A stretch of 64,000 nt of DNA from Chiridota heheva (Eukaryota; Echinodermata; Holothuroidea; Apodida; Chiridotidae). A program made the position numbers and the translations under genes. The stretch spans positions 62,001 through 126,000 of the forward strand of contig JAIGNY010004296.1 in the NCBI GenBank assembly GCA_020152595.1, read 5' to 3'. Shown here in pieces: positions 1 to 50,270 of this stretch. Every line of letters begins with the position of its first letter. Position 1 is the first letter of the stretch. A model generated the notes under the pieces. That model worked only from the letters and a program-made list of their open reading frames with translations, did not search any database and was not told where the DNA came from.

Positions 1-11
1 TTCCCCAATGT

Positions 12-300
12 GTAAAGTAAATAAAGCATTAATAATTAAGCTTCTTCTAAACTACCCCAAAACTGAAAAAAAAAAAAAAACCTCTTGCTTTTGTCTAAGT
101 AACCTTTTTAAAGTAAATAAAGCATTAATAATTAAACTTCTTCCAAACTACCCCAAAACTGAAGAAAAAAAAAACCTCTTGCTTTTGTCTATAAACTAAC
201 CTTTTAAAGTATATAAAGCATTAATAATTGAGCTTCTTCTAAACTACCCCAAAACTGAAAAAACAAAACAAAAAACCTCTTGCTTTTGTCTAACTAGCCC
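12..300. repeat. Three tandem copies of a ~96 bp unit
   Basis: Copies begin near 12, 109 and 205, each with AGCATTAATAATT, CTACCCCAAAACTG, an A-run and CCTCTTGCTTTTGTCT. They differ by few substitutions, so amplification looks recent. The array sits downstream of SEC31 exon 17, presumably in an intron. Confidence 0.9.
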
Positions 301-356
301 TTTGAACCTTCTCATGTTAGCTGTTTCTAATGGCTGCAGAATGGCTGCAGCCCTAC

Positions 357-38477
<38,121 letters not shown>

Positions 38478-38735
38478 AGTTATCACCTTTCCTATTAATA
38501 AAATGTAAATAAAAATGATCTAAAAACCTCCTCAAGAATCAAATTTGTGCCAACTACAGTATTTACAAGTTTTCAATTGTCAACCAACTGTCAGATAAAA
38601 TTGTCTGCCATAAAAAATTGTATTAATCATATTCATAACTATAGAACTTCAATAATCATAACTTTTTTCTGCTGTCTACCTATATTTTGTATAGATCCGA
38701 AAACCCGCATAAAACTAAATCCCCTGCATCCAGTG

Positions 38736-39610
38736 TAGTGCTGTGAACGATTAGCAACTTTACTAAACGTGTAATTCCCCAAATTTGCGAGCGTTTAGCG
38801 ATTAATCGCGATTAATACTGAAACTTTCCATAAGCACAATAAAATGCCCCAAAACAATGAAAAGTAAAATCAAATGGAGCAACTAGTATGGGAAAAGTAT
38901 TGACTCCCATGTACAAATAAATGCTGGTATTCTGATTTCAAAATCATCAAAAAAATATTTCTATAGTATTAAAAATCATTTTCATAAAAAAACTATGAAT
39001 GGAAAATTGGTTTAGAAAATACAGAACAGTTCTCTTCAATGTCCATTTAATCCCGATCTCCTGTGACTGCTTTGCCGTTTTCACTGTGCTTATCATGCAT
39101 TATACATAAATATGCCTTGCCGTATCAAATTTCAAAACTGCGCCACCACCCAGAAATCAAAATCATTACGATCCTCTGCCAAGATGGTCACTTTCTCCAT
39201 GGAGCATGCTGCAACTCTCTCTGTTTAAACCTTTTTTCCGTTTATTTTGTAATATTGTTTTCGTTTTTGTACAATTTATTTGACCCGTCAGGTAATACTT
39301 ACATGCGTGTTTAGTGAGCACAACAATTGAAGCTGTTTTGACAGTGTAATTTGTGGTCAGTTTTACAGCTTATGAAACTGGATTTTGAGCGAGAAAAATT
39401 GAAGCCTAATGTTATTGTTAACACTATTCATTGTATATGTACATTCACGGTGCATGTCACAAACTTTTCGGCGAAATCAAAGCAAGAAATACTCGCATTC
39501 ATAATTGATTACCGCTAATTCCTGCTTCATGCATTCACAAGGATTATTCTACATGTAGCTTTTTTGTAAACGTTTATTTCGCATGCGAACAATAAACATT
39601 CACAGCACTA
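38736..39610. mobile_element. hAT-like MITE (copy 1)
   Basis: Ends TAGTGCTGTGAACG and CATTCACAGCACTA are inverted and hAT-like. The interior (AGTATGGGAAAAGTATTGACTCC) matches 42.5 kb. No exact 8 bp target duplication was seen. No transposase. Confidence 0.7.
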
Positions 39611-39664
39611 CCACAGTAGAAAGTTTTGTTTTTTCGCAGGGAAGATTTACACCAAAAACAGCTT

Positions 39665-40772
39665 GTTTAAACCAGTATTCTTCATACCATTGTAGAACCA
39701 GTATTATTCATACCATTGTAGATTAAACCAGTATTCTTCATACCATTGTACTTTAAACCAGTATTCTTCTTACCATTGTAGTACCATTGTAGTTTAAACC
39801 AGTATTCTTCTTACCATTGTAGTACCATTGTAGTTTAACCCAGTATTCTTCATACCATTGTAGTTTAACCCAGTATTCTTCATACCATTGTAGTTTAAAC
39901 CAGTATTCTTAATACCATTGTAGTTTAAACCAGTATTATTAATACCATTGTAGTTTAAACCAGTATTCTTCATACCATTGTAGTTTAAACCAGTATTTTT
40001 CATACCATTGTAGTTTAAACCAGTATTCTTCATACCATTGTAGTTTAAACAAGTATTCTTCATACCGTTGTAATTTAAACCAGTATTCTTCATACCATTG
40101 TAGTTAAAACCAGTTTTCTTCATACCATTATAGTTTAAACCAATATTCTTCATACCATTGTAGTTTAACCCAATATTCTTCATACCATTGTTTAAACCAT
40201 TATTCTTCATACCATTGTAGTTTAAACCAGTATTCTTCATACCATTGTAGTTTAACCCAGTATTCTTCATACCATTGTAGCTTAAACCATATTCTTCATA
40301 CCATTGTAGTTTAAACCAGTATTCTTAATACAATTGTAGTTTAAACCAATATTCTTCATACCATTGTAGTTTAAACCAGTATTCTTCATACCATTGTAGT
40401 TTAACCCAGTATTCTTCATACCATTGTAGCTTAAACCAGTATTCTTAACACAATTGTAGTTTAAACCAGTATTCTTAATACCATTGTAGTTTAAACCAAT
40501 ATTCTTCATACCATTGTAGTTTAAACCAGTGTTCTTTATACCATTGTAGTTTAAACAAGTATTCTTCATACCATTGTAGTTTAACCCAGTATTCTTCATA
40601 CCATTGTAGTTTAAACTAATATTCTTCATACCATTGTAGTTTAAACCAGTTTTCTTCATACCATTGTAGTTTAACCCAGTATTCTTCATACCATTGTAGT
40701 TTAAACCAATATTCTTCATACCATTGTAGTTTAAACCAGTTTTCTTCATACCATTGTAGTTTAATGTATCTG
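39665..40772. repeat. 30 bp tandem array, ~37 units
   Basis: Unit ACCATTGTAGTTTAAACC plus AGTATTCTTCAT, with few substitutions and small deletions. The period is a multiple of three, giving NYNGMKNTGL-type ORFs of 155-158 codons on the minus strand that I regard as artefacts. Upstream of SEC31 exon 1. Confidence 0.97.
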
Positions 40773-40779
40773 TTTATCA

Positions 40780-41265
40780 AAATTTGGGAGAAAAGTATAC
40801 TAAATTTTGTCAAACTGGCTAAGCTCCACACCGAAGATCTTTGGTATACATACTTTCCAGCCTGGCTCTGCATGATTGATATTCTGTTTGTTTCGCACAT
40901 AAGCCTAATATTTTTTCAAACATATTGTAAGAAATGCAAATTCTACGCAGCAGATTTGTTTAAATCCCCATTGGTAAATTGTAATGATACCGTACTGAGT
41001 CTTGGGTGTCTTTTGATTTAATTTTTCTGTAGGTTTTATTTTAGGTGTTATCTAGCATTACTGAATAAGGTTTGCCAATGGGAACAAATAAGATTTTAAT
41101 ATGTATTCAAAAGTTACATGGTTGGAAAAGGCTCTTCAAAAGAAACTCAAAACAAACAAAACTAGAACGGTAAATACCATCACGGTTCGCAAACCCATGC
41201 AAATTGACACCCATATCATATGATCCGGCCAATTATAAAAATGGCATCTCACACTTAAGTCCCAC
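40780..41265. other. Unassigned sequence upstream of SEC31
   Basis: No repeat or gene recognised. Confidence 0.5.
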
Positions 41266-41269
41266 ATGG

Positions 41270-41940
41270 TACAGACCTGCCAACCTTTAGGAATCACCAA
41301 ACTGTATTCTGGAACTACAAAAGTTGTATTTTTGATAAAAAAACTGTACTCTTCAAACAAAATGTACAAAACAAAGGTTTACTGTGGCTGAAAAAAATTA
41401 CCATTATCAAAGCCATATTTAAACATTAATATCACTCACAAAATTACCGCTTAATACAAATTACAACATGCTTGAAACACTGTTAAAACTGTGTGTATTA
41501 CAATTTACACATGTAACGTTAGTTACCAGACCACATGTTTCGTTTGTATATAGGCACCGTGACAATCATTAATCTCTCGTATGCAATGTTCTGATTGGCT
41601 ATACTCAACAAAAAATTGTTGTTTACATCCCATGCACCAATCACGGATGCCCTAGCTTAAGGTAGGTTGCCTTATGCATAATTAACTTGTAGTCTACACT
41701 TTTTGGCGGCAGCCGCAAATGAATCTGAATCTGAATTGGTTAAGTGGGCAAAAATCCTTAAAGAGGACATAAACGTCAACTTAGCATAAAAAGTATGAGT
41801 AAAAAAAAATATATACAAAAAGAAAAATAATAATAATAAATAAATCGTATTCTGGTGCCAAAAAACGTACAATCGTATTCTCAAAATTTTTCTGTATTAA
41901 ATACGGCAAAATCGTACTAGTTGGCATCCTATGGTCTGCA
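41270..41940. mobile_element. Candidate MITE with CAGACCTGCCAAC-like ends
   Basis: Left TACAGACCTGCCAACC; reverse complement of right TGCAGACCATAGGATGCCAAC. The subterminal TTTGCCGTATTTAATAC resembles hAT-type ends common in marine invertebrates. The middle is unrelated, so this may be a composite. Confidence 0.5.
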
Positions 41941-42310
41941 GGCATGGCATCCATGGCATCCCACCCCAGTCCCACATGTCCACCCCATGTCCCACATGGC
42001 ATCCCACCCCATGTCCCACATGGCATCCCACACAAAGTCCCACATGGCCCCATGTCATGGCATCCACCCCATGGACATCCCATCCCACATACATGTCCAT
42101 GGCATTCCATCATATGTAATACATGGCATCCCACCCCATGTCCCACATGACATCCCATGTCCCACATGACATCCCATGTCCCACATGACATCCCATGTCC
42201 CACATGGCATTCCACCATATATCCCACATGGCATCCCACCCCATGTCCCACATGACATCCCATGTCCCACATGGCATTCCATCATATGTCCCACAGGGCA
42301 TCCCATTAGC
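41941..42310. repeat. CATCCCATGTCCCACATGG minisatellite
   Basis: 19-27 bp units of CATCCCATGTCCCACATGR. Starts directly at the right end of the preceding MITE, whose terminus reads TTGGCATCC. Each unit contains the near-palindrome CCATGTCCCACATGG. Confidence 0.93.
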
Positions 42311-42363
42311 AAAGTCTCGCATTGCGTGTTTTGAAGAAGTAACTACAGAATCCAACATACTTC

Positions 42364-43569
42364 TAGAGCTGTAAACATTTAGGGATTTTAGTAAACGTGT
42401 ACAAGCCAAAAAAAAGCGAGTGTGTATCGTTTACAAATGTTTAATACCGTAATTTTCTGTACACCAAAATTGCTTCAAATTTAAAATGTGAAGTAAAAAA
42501 ATCGCACAACCAGTATGGCAAAAGTATTGACTCCATTGCCCAATAGACGCTCAAGTTTTGCTTTCCACATCATAAAAAGTTTACTTCTACAGTATAAATC
42601 ATCATTTTTATGGAAAATATGCATGGAAATTCAGTTTAGAAAGGACAGATAACTTCCTTTTAATGTCATTTAAACTCAACATCGCGTAACTTTCTTGCCG
42701 TACTCGCTCCAGCTTTTAATGTTTCACTGTGAAAATCTTGCATACTAGACCTATAATACCTCGCCGTAAAACATTTCAAAACTACACCACCCTGTTCTGA
42801 ATATCAATCCTTTCGAAAAAATGGCCACCATCTTTGAGAAGCACATAGAATTTCAGTTCTGTCAAAACCTTTTTATGTTTGTTTATTTTGCAATATTTTT
42901 TTTTCTTGCAAAATTTATTTGACTCATCAGGTAATATTTACATGTAAATGTACTGATTGTCACGTTTTAAGTATTTTAACTGTGTTTGTTGGTCGATTTA
43001 ACAGCTTGTAAAACAGGCTTTGAATGAGTGGAATTTAAAGCCTTATTTAATTATGGCCTAGGCTTATTGTTAGTTTCACTGTTTACTGCTCCACATTCGC
43101 TGTGCATTTCACAAGTTAACCTTCTCAGATTTCGGCAAAATTAAAGTGCATAATATCTCCATTCATAGGTGATTACTGCACATTTGTGATTCTCACATTT
43201 AAAAAGGATTATGCTAATCAGATTTACAGTTTGTTAAAAGTCATTGATTGGAAATTTGTCAGTCGAATGTGCGTGTGATTTGAATCATGAATGATCATAT
43301 TGATTTCCAATGCAAGACTGACTATGAAAAACGATTACTCGCAATGAAGTATTTAGTAAACGTTTACAAGGATTTGCAAGAGTGTAGCGTGTACACGCTA
43401 AACGGTCGCAGCTTTATTATTGGTTGAGCAATTTTTTTTACTTTGTGTCGTAAATTTGGAGCAATTTTGGTGCATTTCCGAAAATTATGGTACTAAACGC
43501 GTGTAAACTATACAGGCTCCTTTTTTTGGTATGTACACCTTTATTAAAATCCTAAACTTGACAGCTCTA
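42364..43569. mobile_element. hAT-like MITE (copy 2)
   Basis: The left end TAGAGCTGTAAACATTTAGG continues ATTTTAGTAAACGTGTACA; the right end in reverse complement is TAGAGCTGTCAAGTTTAGG, ATTTTAATAAAGGTGTACA. Excellent ~40 bp inverted ends. The interior is related to 38736-39610. The right end abuts the CR1-like LINE. Confidence 0.8.
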
Positions 43570-45580
43570 CAGGATAATTTGTCATTCGATTGGACTTCTT
43601 TGCTCCGTGACTTAGATCCTTCTAAAGCATGAGATGTTTTTCGAACTAAAGTTTTGGAGGGTGTAAATAGGTTTGTCCCATTAAAGAAAGTCTGTAGGCG
43701 TAATCGGCCAGTGTGGATTCTTGGGAGGTTTTGCAGGCTGTTGTGGCGTTGTTATAAACACAGTGGGTGTCCTGCCGAGCTTGCTAGGTATAAGGATCAT
43801 GAAAAGTTTACAAAGGGTTTAATAAGAGATAAAGTGCTTTTTGAAAAACGTTTGTCCAAAGAGGTTAAGATTAATCCTAAGTCATTTCATTCTTATGTTC
43901 CCTCAAAGCATTAAAACCAAGGAGGTTGTTGGTCCCCTTCAGGGTAATAATGGTGTTACTATCAATAGTGGTAGGAAAATGGCTGAGGTTTTGAATGACT
44001 ACTTTGTGTCTGTTTTTACTAAGGAGTTTCCTGCTGATGATGTTGTGGATTATCTTAGTGTGCACTCTCCAGTATCCATTACGAATGTTGATTTTTCAGT
44101 TCATGTTGTGTCTAAGAAGTTAAAGGTTTGAATTTAAATAAAGCACCCAGTCCAGATGGTATACATCCTGTTGTCTTACGTGAGTGTTCTGATGTTCTTT
44201 CTGTTCTCCTGAGTATTATCTTTTCAAAGTGCTTTGATGTTGGTGTTCTTCCTAGTGATTGGAGAATTGCTAATGTCACTCCAATTTTTAAAAAGGGTGA
44301 TCACAATTTGCCTTGTAACTATAGGCCAGTGAGTCTTACTAGTGGTGTGTGCAAGGTCATGGAGTTTTCATTGCTAAGGATGTTGTACTAGATCATTTAC
44401 TGGTCAATTGTTTGTTAAATTTGTCCCAGCATGGGTTCTTACCTAAGAGGTCTTGTGTTTCTAATTCATTGTAGTTTCTTGATGTTACTGAACTAGTTGA
44501 TTCTGGTCATAATGTGGATGTTATCTATTTAGATTTCCAAAAAGCATTTGATAAGGTGCCATTGGGCAGGCTCATGATGAAAATGAGAATTTTGGTGTGA
44601 GGGAAAGTGTGCCAGTTGGATATAATCTTGATTAGTTGACAGGTCACAAAGAGTTCATGTTAGTGGTGAAGTATCTCCATGGAAGAAGGTTACAGGTGGT
44701 GTTCCTCAGGGTTCTGTATTGGGTCTCTACCTTTCTTAATCTTCATTAATGATATTGATGTTTCCCTCTTTGGCCCAAACAAGGCAGATGTCATCCAATG
44801 TTGATAAGATGCAAAGTTAATCATTTTGGTCAGAGCCATTTGGCTTTTGCTAACTACATGAATTGTTAAAATCTTGGTTGTGTTGATTAAGAAGGGGATC
44901 TAGGTTTGTCATTACTAGCAATCTGAAGCCTTCTAAACAGTGTGTTTTAGCAGCTGCAAGGGCAAATAGGATGCTTGGTTTGATTAGAAAAATTGTTTGT
45001 TATCTTGGTAGAGGGGTTGTTCTTATTTTGTATAAGCAGTTAGTCAGGCCTCACCTTGAGTATGCTATTCAGGCTTGGAGTCCCTTTTATGAGAAGGATA
45101 AGTTCATTTTGGAGCAGGTTCAGCCCCTAGACTTATTCCCGAAGTAAGGAATCTCTCTTATGAATCTAGGTTGTGAATTCTTGGTTTGACCATGCTTGAG
45201 TTGAGAAGAGTACATGGCGATATGATTCAGGTTTTAAGTTTCTATCTGGTAAAGATGCTTTGACTTCCTGTTATTTCTTGCATGTTTCAACTAATACTCA
45301 TGTGACACTTGGTAAGTTTGAAGTTGACCAAAGAGTTCTCACAAATAGATATTCAGTGTTTTAGCTTTTCGCAAACGTTGTTAATGAGTGGAATGGTTTG
45401 CCTGAGTGGGTAGTTAGCTCCAATTCTGTTCACAATTTCAAAGTCAACATTGATAAGTTCTTTACTAACTCTGGGTGTCTTTAATTTAGTTTTGTTTTTT
45501 GGTGGTGGTGGTGTTGGTTTGGGCTTTTATGGGGTGACTAATTCTTCTTAGCCCGTAATCTTGTTATGTTATGTTAGGAA
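43570..45580 (+). mobile_element. CR1-like LINE, family C (copy 2), degenerate
   Basis: Plus-strand pieces across frameshifts: NRFVPLKKVCRRNRP, NDYFVSVFTKEF, LNKAPSPDGIHPVVLREC, WRIANVTPIFKKGDHNLPC, NYRPVSLTS, SQHGFLPKRS, YLDFQKAFDKVP, GGVPQGSVLG. The YADD position is replaced by stops. The 3' end is TTAGCCCGTAATCTTG and TTATGTTATGTTA. Endonuclease domain absent (5' truncated). Confidence 0.9.
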
Positions 45581-46250
45581 GACCTTAATTTTTATTTTTG
45601 CCATTTTTTGACTGAAGTTTTATTTTTTATCATACAAATTATTAGGAAACCTATTTATTTCTCCTTGGATTAAGACATCGTTTGTATCGGTACGTTACTG
45701 CTGTAGCTTGCACAAAGCAAAAGTTTGGGTAAATATTCTCTCAATTTTATTGCAATTAGGTTATTGTATTTATGTGTTAAGGTATTAAAACTTTGTTATA
45801 ATGTTATATTTTAATAAATGCTTAATTTTGACCCATAAAATAAGAAAAAATCTGACTTAAACTTTTCTGACCAAAAGAGAAGACCATAGGTCATATACTT
45901 AATACTAACATTACTACTTATGTTAGGTCTACATTGAATAATATAAATTGAAATGTAAGCTACTTGACAGTAATGTCCTACCATATGTTATTAAATAAAA
46001 TTACACAACTTAGGCCTGCTAGGCCTACAACATTTATAATAATAAGACCCAAGCATTATTTTTAACATTTTGTGGTTGTTGACCAGTGCAGTTATGCACT
46101 TGTCAGTTGTATGACTCACCCCTACTACCCACAGCAATGTCAGTCAAAGGGGAGTCTTTGACATATGAAATAGTGACGTGTGTCATTGTACCAAAATGTC
46201 AGTGTCTCTGGGGTGGGTCAATTTACTTCAGACCTGTTGACTTGGGAAAT
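45581..46250. other. Unassigned AT-rich sequence
   Basis: Nothing recognised. Confidence 0.5.
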
Positions 46251-46254
46251 CCCA

Positions 46255-46640
46255 GGCAGGGCAGGGGGAGGAGGGGGAGGGGGTTAGTTTGAGATGGGAA
46301 ATCCCAAGTGGGGGGAAAGGGGGTGGCGGGGGCTGAGAAATCCTGGAAAGCTGAGAAATCCTGGAAAGCTGAGAAATCCTGGAAAGCTGAGAAATCCTGG
46401 AAAGCTGAGAAATCCTGGAAAGCTGAGAAATCCTGGAAAGCTGAGAAATCCTGGAAAGCTGAGAAATCCTGATCCTGGGAGTCAGGGGGGGGGGAAGGGG
46501 TTTCAAAGCTGAGAAATTCTAGGGGGGAAGGTTCCAGGGCTGGGAAATCTTGGGGGTTCTAAAGCTGGGAAATTCTGGGGGGGGGTTTCGAAGCTGGGAA
46601 ATTCTAGTGGGGGGGGGGGGGTCTAGAAAATCAGTTCCTC
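46255..46640. repeat. 18 bp array (8 units) in a G-rich island
   Basis: GCTGAGAAATCCTGGAAA is repeated seven times exactly and once partly (46333-46470). Around it, looser GCTGGGAAATTCTGGGG units with G-runs of 7-11 continue to 46640. RNPGKL-type ORFs are artefacts. Confidence 0.95.
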
Positions 46641-47100
46641 AACGGGGGGGTATGGATATTTTCTGGAAGTGCCCAATGTGACATATGTAGCTAATTTTAG
46701 GCCTAACGATATGTATTTTTCTGATAATTGAAATTGGAAGTGGGCCCTAGGGCCTAACGACTTAGGTCTAACGTTAATCGACGTGTGTGTACAAATTTAA
46801 ATAAGAAATATCAAAACCATTCCAAGAAAAGTAGCAACAAAAACAAACGAATCTAGTCCTAGATGAGGTAAAATTTTCAGACGTTGGTGAAACAAGAGGG
46901 GCAGGAAGTGTAGTCTGAGTGTGTACTGTCTTGAGTGTGTAACGTGTGCAGTGTACGCTTTTGCTCGTAAACACCCAATCTGGCCTAACAGGTGGGCGCA
47001 ATGTAAATTTAACACTAGGCTACACTATCTCGGATTTGTATCGACGATAAGCTTAACAACATGCCGAAGAAAGATGAAAATTCAGTCAAATTAATTGTCC
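46641..47100. other. Unassigned, possible SEC31 upstream region
   Basis: No gene recognised on either strand. Confidence 0.4.
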
Positions 47101-47104
47101 ATAC

Positions 47105-47340
47105 CTGTAAAATAACGTGGAAACGGCCGAAAATATGAACAACAATACTGGAATTCACTTGCTGCTTAAAGATCTTGATAATATTTTCACTTTCCGACAG
47201 CTTCAGCTGTCGGTTTCTGTTCACTTGAAATTACACACACAATCAACGTGGCAAGGCCACAAACGATTGAAAGGTGGCGTATGTCATGTAAACAATTTAT
47301 GGATTCATAAATTTACAGACGTGTCGCTACGAGACCTCCT
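47105..47340 (-). promoter_or_regulatory. Weak candidate for SEC31 non-coding first exon
   Basis: SEC31 needs an upstream leader exon because exon 1 begins with an acceptor. On the minus strand, TTTTACAG|GTATGG at 47105/47104 is a good donor, and the preceding 235 bases are fairly free of recognisable repeats. They contain a near-perfect hairpin (CCGACAGCT, two-base loop, AGCTGTCGG at 47197-47216). No TATA or initiator was seen. The upstream boundary is arbitrary; this is inference only. Confidence 0.2.
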
Positions 47341-47779
47341 TTTCGCGTGAATATTTGATGAATTTGCAATGCTTGAGTTAATTTTAGCAGGCAGTTGGTT
47401 TTGACAGTAAAAAAACTTTTTTTTTTTTTTTTTCTGGCTATTTTGGTTCAAAAAGAAAATTTCGTCAAAGATATTGACAACAATTTTGGATTCGAAATTT
47501 TAATGGTTTGCCCTCCCCCTCCTGCAAAAATATCTAATTACACCACTGGAAGACGGAGGAGGGGACTAGTGTTAAAAAAGTTTGAGTTATAATGACAATA
47601 TTTATTATAGAATGAAAACTGCATTATTCGTGAAAACTCGACACTAATAGCAGAAGCTTCGTTGTCCCGATCATGAACCCGGTTTTCCCCTCCCATTTCA
47701 TCACGCCCCTTAATTTTGACTGGCAACTTACTATTCTTTGGGCTTTAATGCCTTCTAGTTTTGTAATTTTAAAAGTATG

Positions 47780-49195
47780 AGTAAAAAAATATTTCAAGAG
47801 GACATGAAAAACTAGTTAGCAATACAAGTGTTAGTAAGTTTAGCTTTGAAACAGTTGAGACTTGGTGCATGTACAATGTCTGACGGTAAAGCATTCTAAT
47901 CCTTTCGTGTGTGAGGGAAGAAAGAGTGTTTATATACATTCTTTTAAGCATAGGGAACCTGGAAATTAGGGTCATGATTATTTCTCGTATTAGTTCTGAC
48001 GGTGGGGATAAGTTCATCTTTATTGAAGGCGACAAGATTGTTATTGATTTTATATAGCATATGTAGCCAGGTGTTGTATCTTCTTGTTTTAAGCAGAGGC
48101 CAATCTAATTTATAAAGAATTTTTTTTTACACTAGATTTATAAGAGTAGTCTGCCATACAGAACCTGGCTGCTCTCCTTTGAATAGATTCAAGTTTATCC
48201 ACATCGCACTGGTGATGGGGGTTCAAGACTGCAGATGCGTACTCAAGTACTGGCCTGACTAGAGCTTTATAAGCAGTGGATTTAACGTCGGTGGGACAGT
48301 TTGAGAGGTTACGTTTTAATGGGCCAAGTACAGAGTTAGCTTTCTTGGTTAGGTTATGTATATGTTTATCCCATCTAAGTTTATTATCAATTTCAACACC
48401 TAGGTATGGGTTGGAGTCTGACATGTTTTAGTGGCTGGTTGTTTTATGGCGGTATAAACAGGTGATTTAAAGCATTTCTTAGTGAAAATTGACAAGATGT
48501 AGCATTTAGAGGGGTTGAAATTCATTTGCCATTTGTTTTGCCATTGTTCAAATGTGTTAAGATCATCTTGGAGGATGTGTTGGTCAGAGGGGTTATCAAT
48601 TGTTCTGTACACAAGGCAGTCATCAGCAAACAGTCTAACTGTGCTGTTTATATTATCAGGGATGTCATTTACATATAAAAGGAAAAGTAATGGACCCAAG
48701 ACAGTACCTTGTGGTACATCGGATAAAACCTGCCTAGAATCAGAGATTTCACCATCACAGACAACACGCTGGATGCGGTTGTCGAGGAATGATGCAGACC
48801 AGGCCAGGAGATTTCCATTAATGCCATAGGCGGAAAGTTTGGATAACAGACGCTGGTGTGGGACTTCATCAAAGGCTTTTGAGAAGTAAAGAATAGCCAT
48901 AGAGACGTTACTGTTTTGGTCAATTTGTTTAGAGATATCATTTATTGATAAGAGGAGTTGTGTTTCAGTCGATCTTTTTGCACGGAAGCCATGTTGCAAA
49001 TCAGTTAAGATATTATGCTCATCAAGGAATTTTATCACATGTGAGTGGATTATATGCTCAACGTTTTTACTACAAACGCAGGTGAGGGGAATAGGTCTAT
49101 AATTAGCTGGGTATTGTTTATCACCTTTTTTAAAAACGCTACCTATGTTTGCTTCTGGATAATGAGACAAACTACTCCGCTTCAAAATTCAGAGT
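47780..49195 (-). mobile_element. 5'-truncated LINE with recognisable reverse transcriptase (family D)
   Basis: Minus-strand ORF to 49185 includes VFKKGDKQYPANYRPIPLT, LQHGFRAKRSTETQLL, MAILYFSKAFDEVPHQ, DVPQGTVLGPLLFLLYVND and RLFADDCLVY. A frameshift near 48420 leads to YLGVEIDNKLRWDKHI, LEYASAVLNPH and LESIQRRAARFC. A further frameshift near 48125 leads to the NSFFPRT-like C-terminus, here HSFFPHTRKD then a stop where Trp is expected. The RT motif A Asp is Tyr (YFSKAFD), so the enzyme would be dead. Truncated near 49195; endonuclease absent. Confidence 0.93.
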
Positions 49196-49202
49196 TGTTG
49201 AT

Positions 49203-49345
49203 TAGAGTAAGTGACTTGGCTCGAGTCGGACTCGAGTCACATTATTTTTGACTTGTGACTTCACTTGACTTGCAAAAAAATGACTTGTGACTTGACTTGA
49301 CTTGCAAACAAATGACTTGTGACTTGACTTGACTTGCGAACTAAA
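49203..49345. repeat. TGACTTGTGACTTGACTTGAC array, left copy
   Basis: Units GACTTGTGACTTGACTTGAC plus TTGCAAA. It begins next to GGCTCGAGTCGGACTCGAG. A same-orientation array lies at 52700-52830. Confidence 0.85.
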
Positions 49346-49689
49346 GAAATGAACGAGTCACATAGGCCTACTAGTAATTCGATCCGTACAACTTTCATTG
49401 AAGATGCAATACAATTTGTATACAGAACGCACTGCCTTACTGCGTTTGATGCAAAGGGAACTCAATGAATGATATATAAAGGACTAAATGAAAGAATACA
49501 TAATTTATACTTTTGTGAGCATTCACTATGAATATACCTACAATATTGGACAATCCTGTTGGAACTATTTAGCGTTGTAAGAGATATTTAGTGTATTTTT
49601 CCTCGAACTTTGTTCAGGTGGAAAATTATATTTACAATATTCTGTTTTTCTACTTTTCTGACATATCCAATGGTTTTTACAAAATCGCA

Positions 49690-49880
49690 GGACAAAATGA
49701 ATTAGAATGTATAAAGACTTGGAGGAATCTGAGGCTGTGACGTCACAACTAGTCTGATTTCAGCAATTAGTTTCTACACAATACCAAGATTTGTGAATGC
49801 TTTCTTCACCATTTTGTCTCTATTAAAATTCTCTTTCAAAAGAGAGAACTTGCTGACCCTTGAAATAATTCTTTAGATGC
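49690..49880. mobile_element. Half copy of the palindromic MITE
   Basis: AAGACTTGGAGGAATCTGAGG, GTGACGTCACAACTAGTCTG, AATGCTTTCTTCACCATTTT match the right arm at 12639-12839. The left arm is absent. Confidence 0.85.
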
Positions 49881-50270
49881 AAACGTTTGTATTTTGTATA
49901 AGCAGTGGCGAAATAAAAGGAGAGAAAACTTCAGGCCACGATGGAAATGGCTTATATTATTCAACCCATGGCTCCCTTTTCGCTTTTAGAGTACAACAAA
50001 TTTGAGCATAAAATATGTTCTTTTCGCACAGAAATATTTTTGAAAGCACCACATTTGTTTATCTATTGTGCCGATTACCGTTTGCTCTGCATATCGACTA
50101 ATGTTTGTAAATTGACAAAAATATCAAACCCCTGATTTTACCCTTTAGACCTACAACATATTTTTGTACCCCCTCACTAACATACATTTGGAAGAAATTG
50201 ACGATATAAGTAGTTAACCACGGTCTGACAGTCTAACGGTGACTAATTCGTTTTTATGTCTTTACTATTT

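Noticed and set aside
39794-40749. Two 155-158 codon minus-strand ORFs of NYNGMKNTGL repeats
   Set aside because: Product of the 30 bp array; sequence variation is not biased to synonymous sites by eye.
39665-40772. CRISPR-like regularity
   Set aside because: No unique spacers between units, and the genome is eukaryotic.
41781-42409. Overlapping ORFs with HGIPPHVPH / WDVMWDMGCHVGH
   Set aside because: Minisatellite translation; all frames look alike.
46294-46512. RNPGKL repeat protein
   Set aside because: Eighteen-bp DNA array in a G-rich island, no gene context.
47117-47350. 77-codon plus-strand ORF
   Set aside because: No recognisable motif; it overlaps the candidate SEC31 leader on the other strand and includes a simple hairpin.
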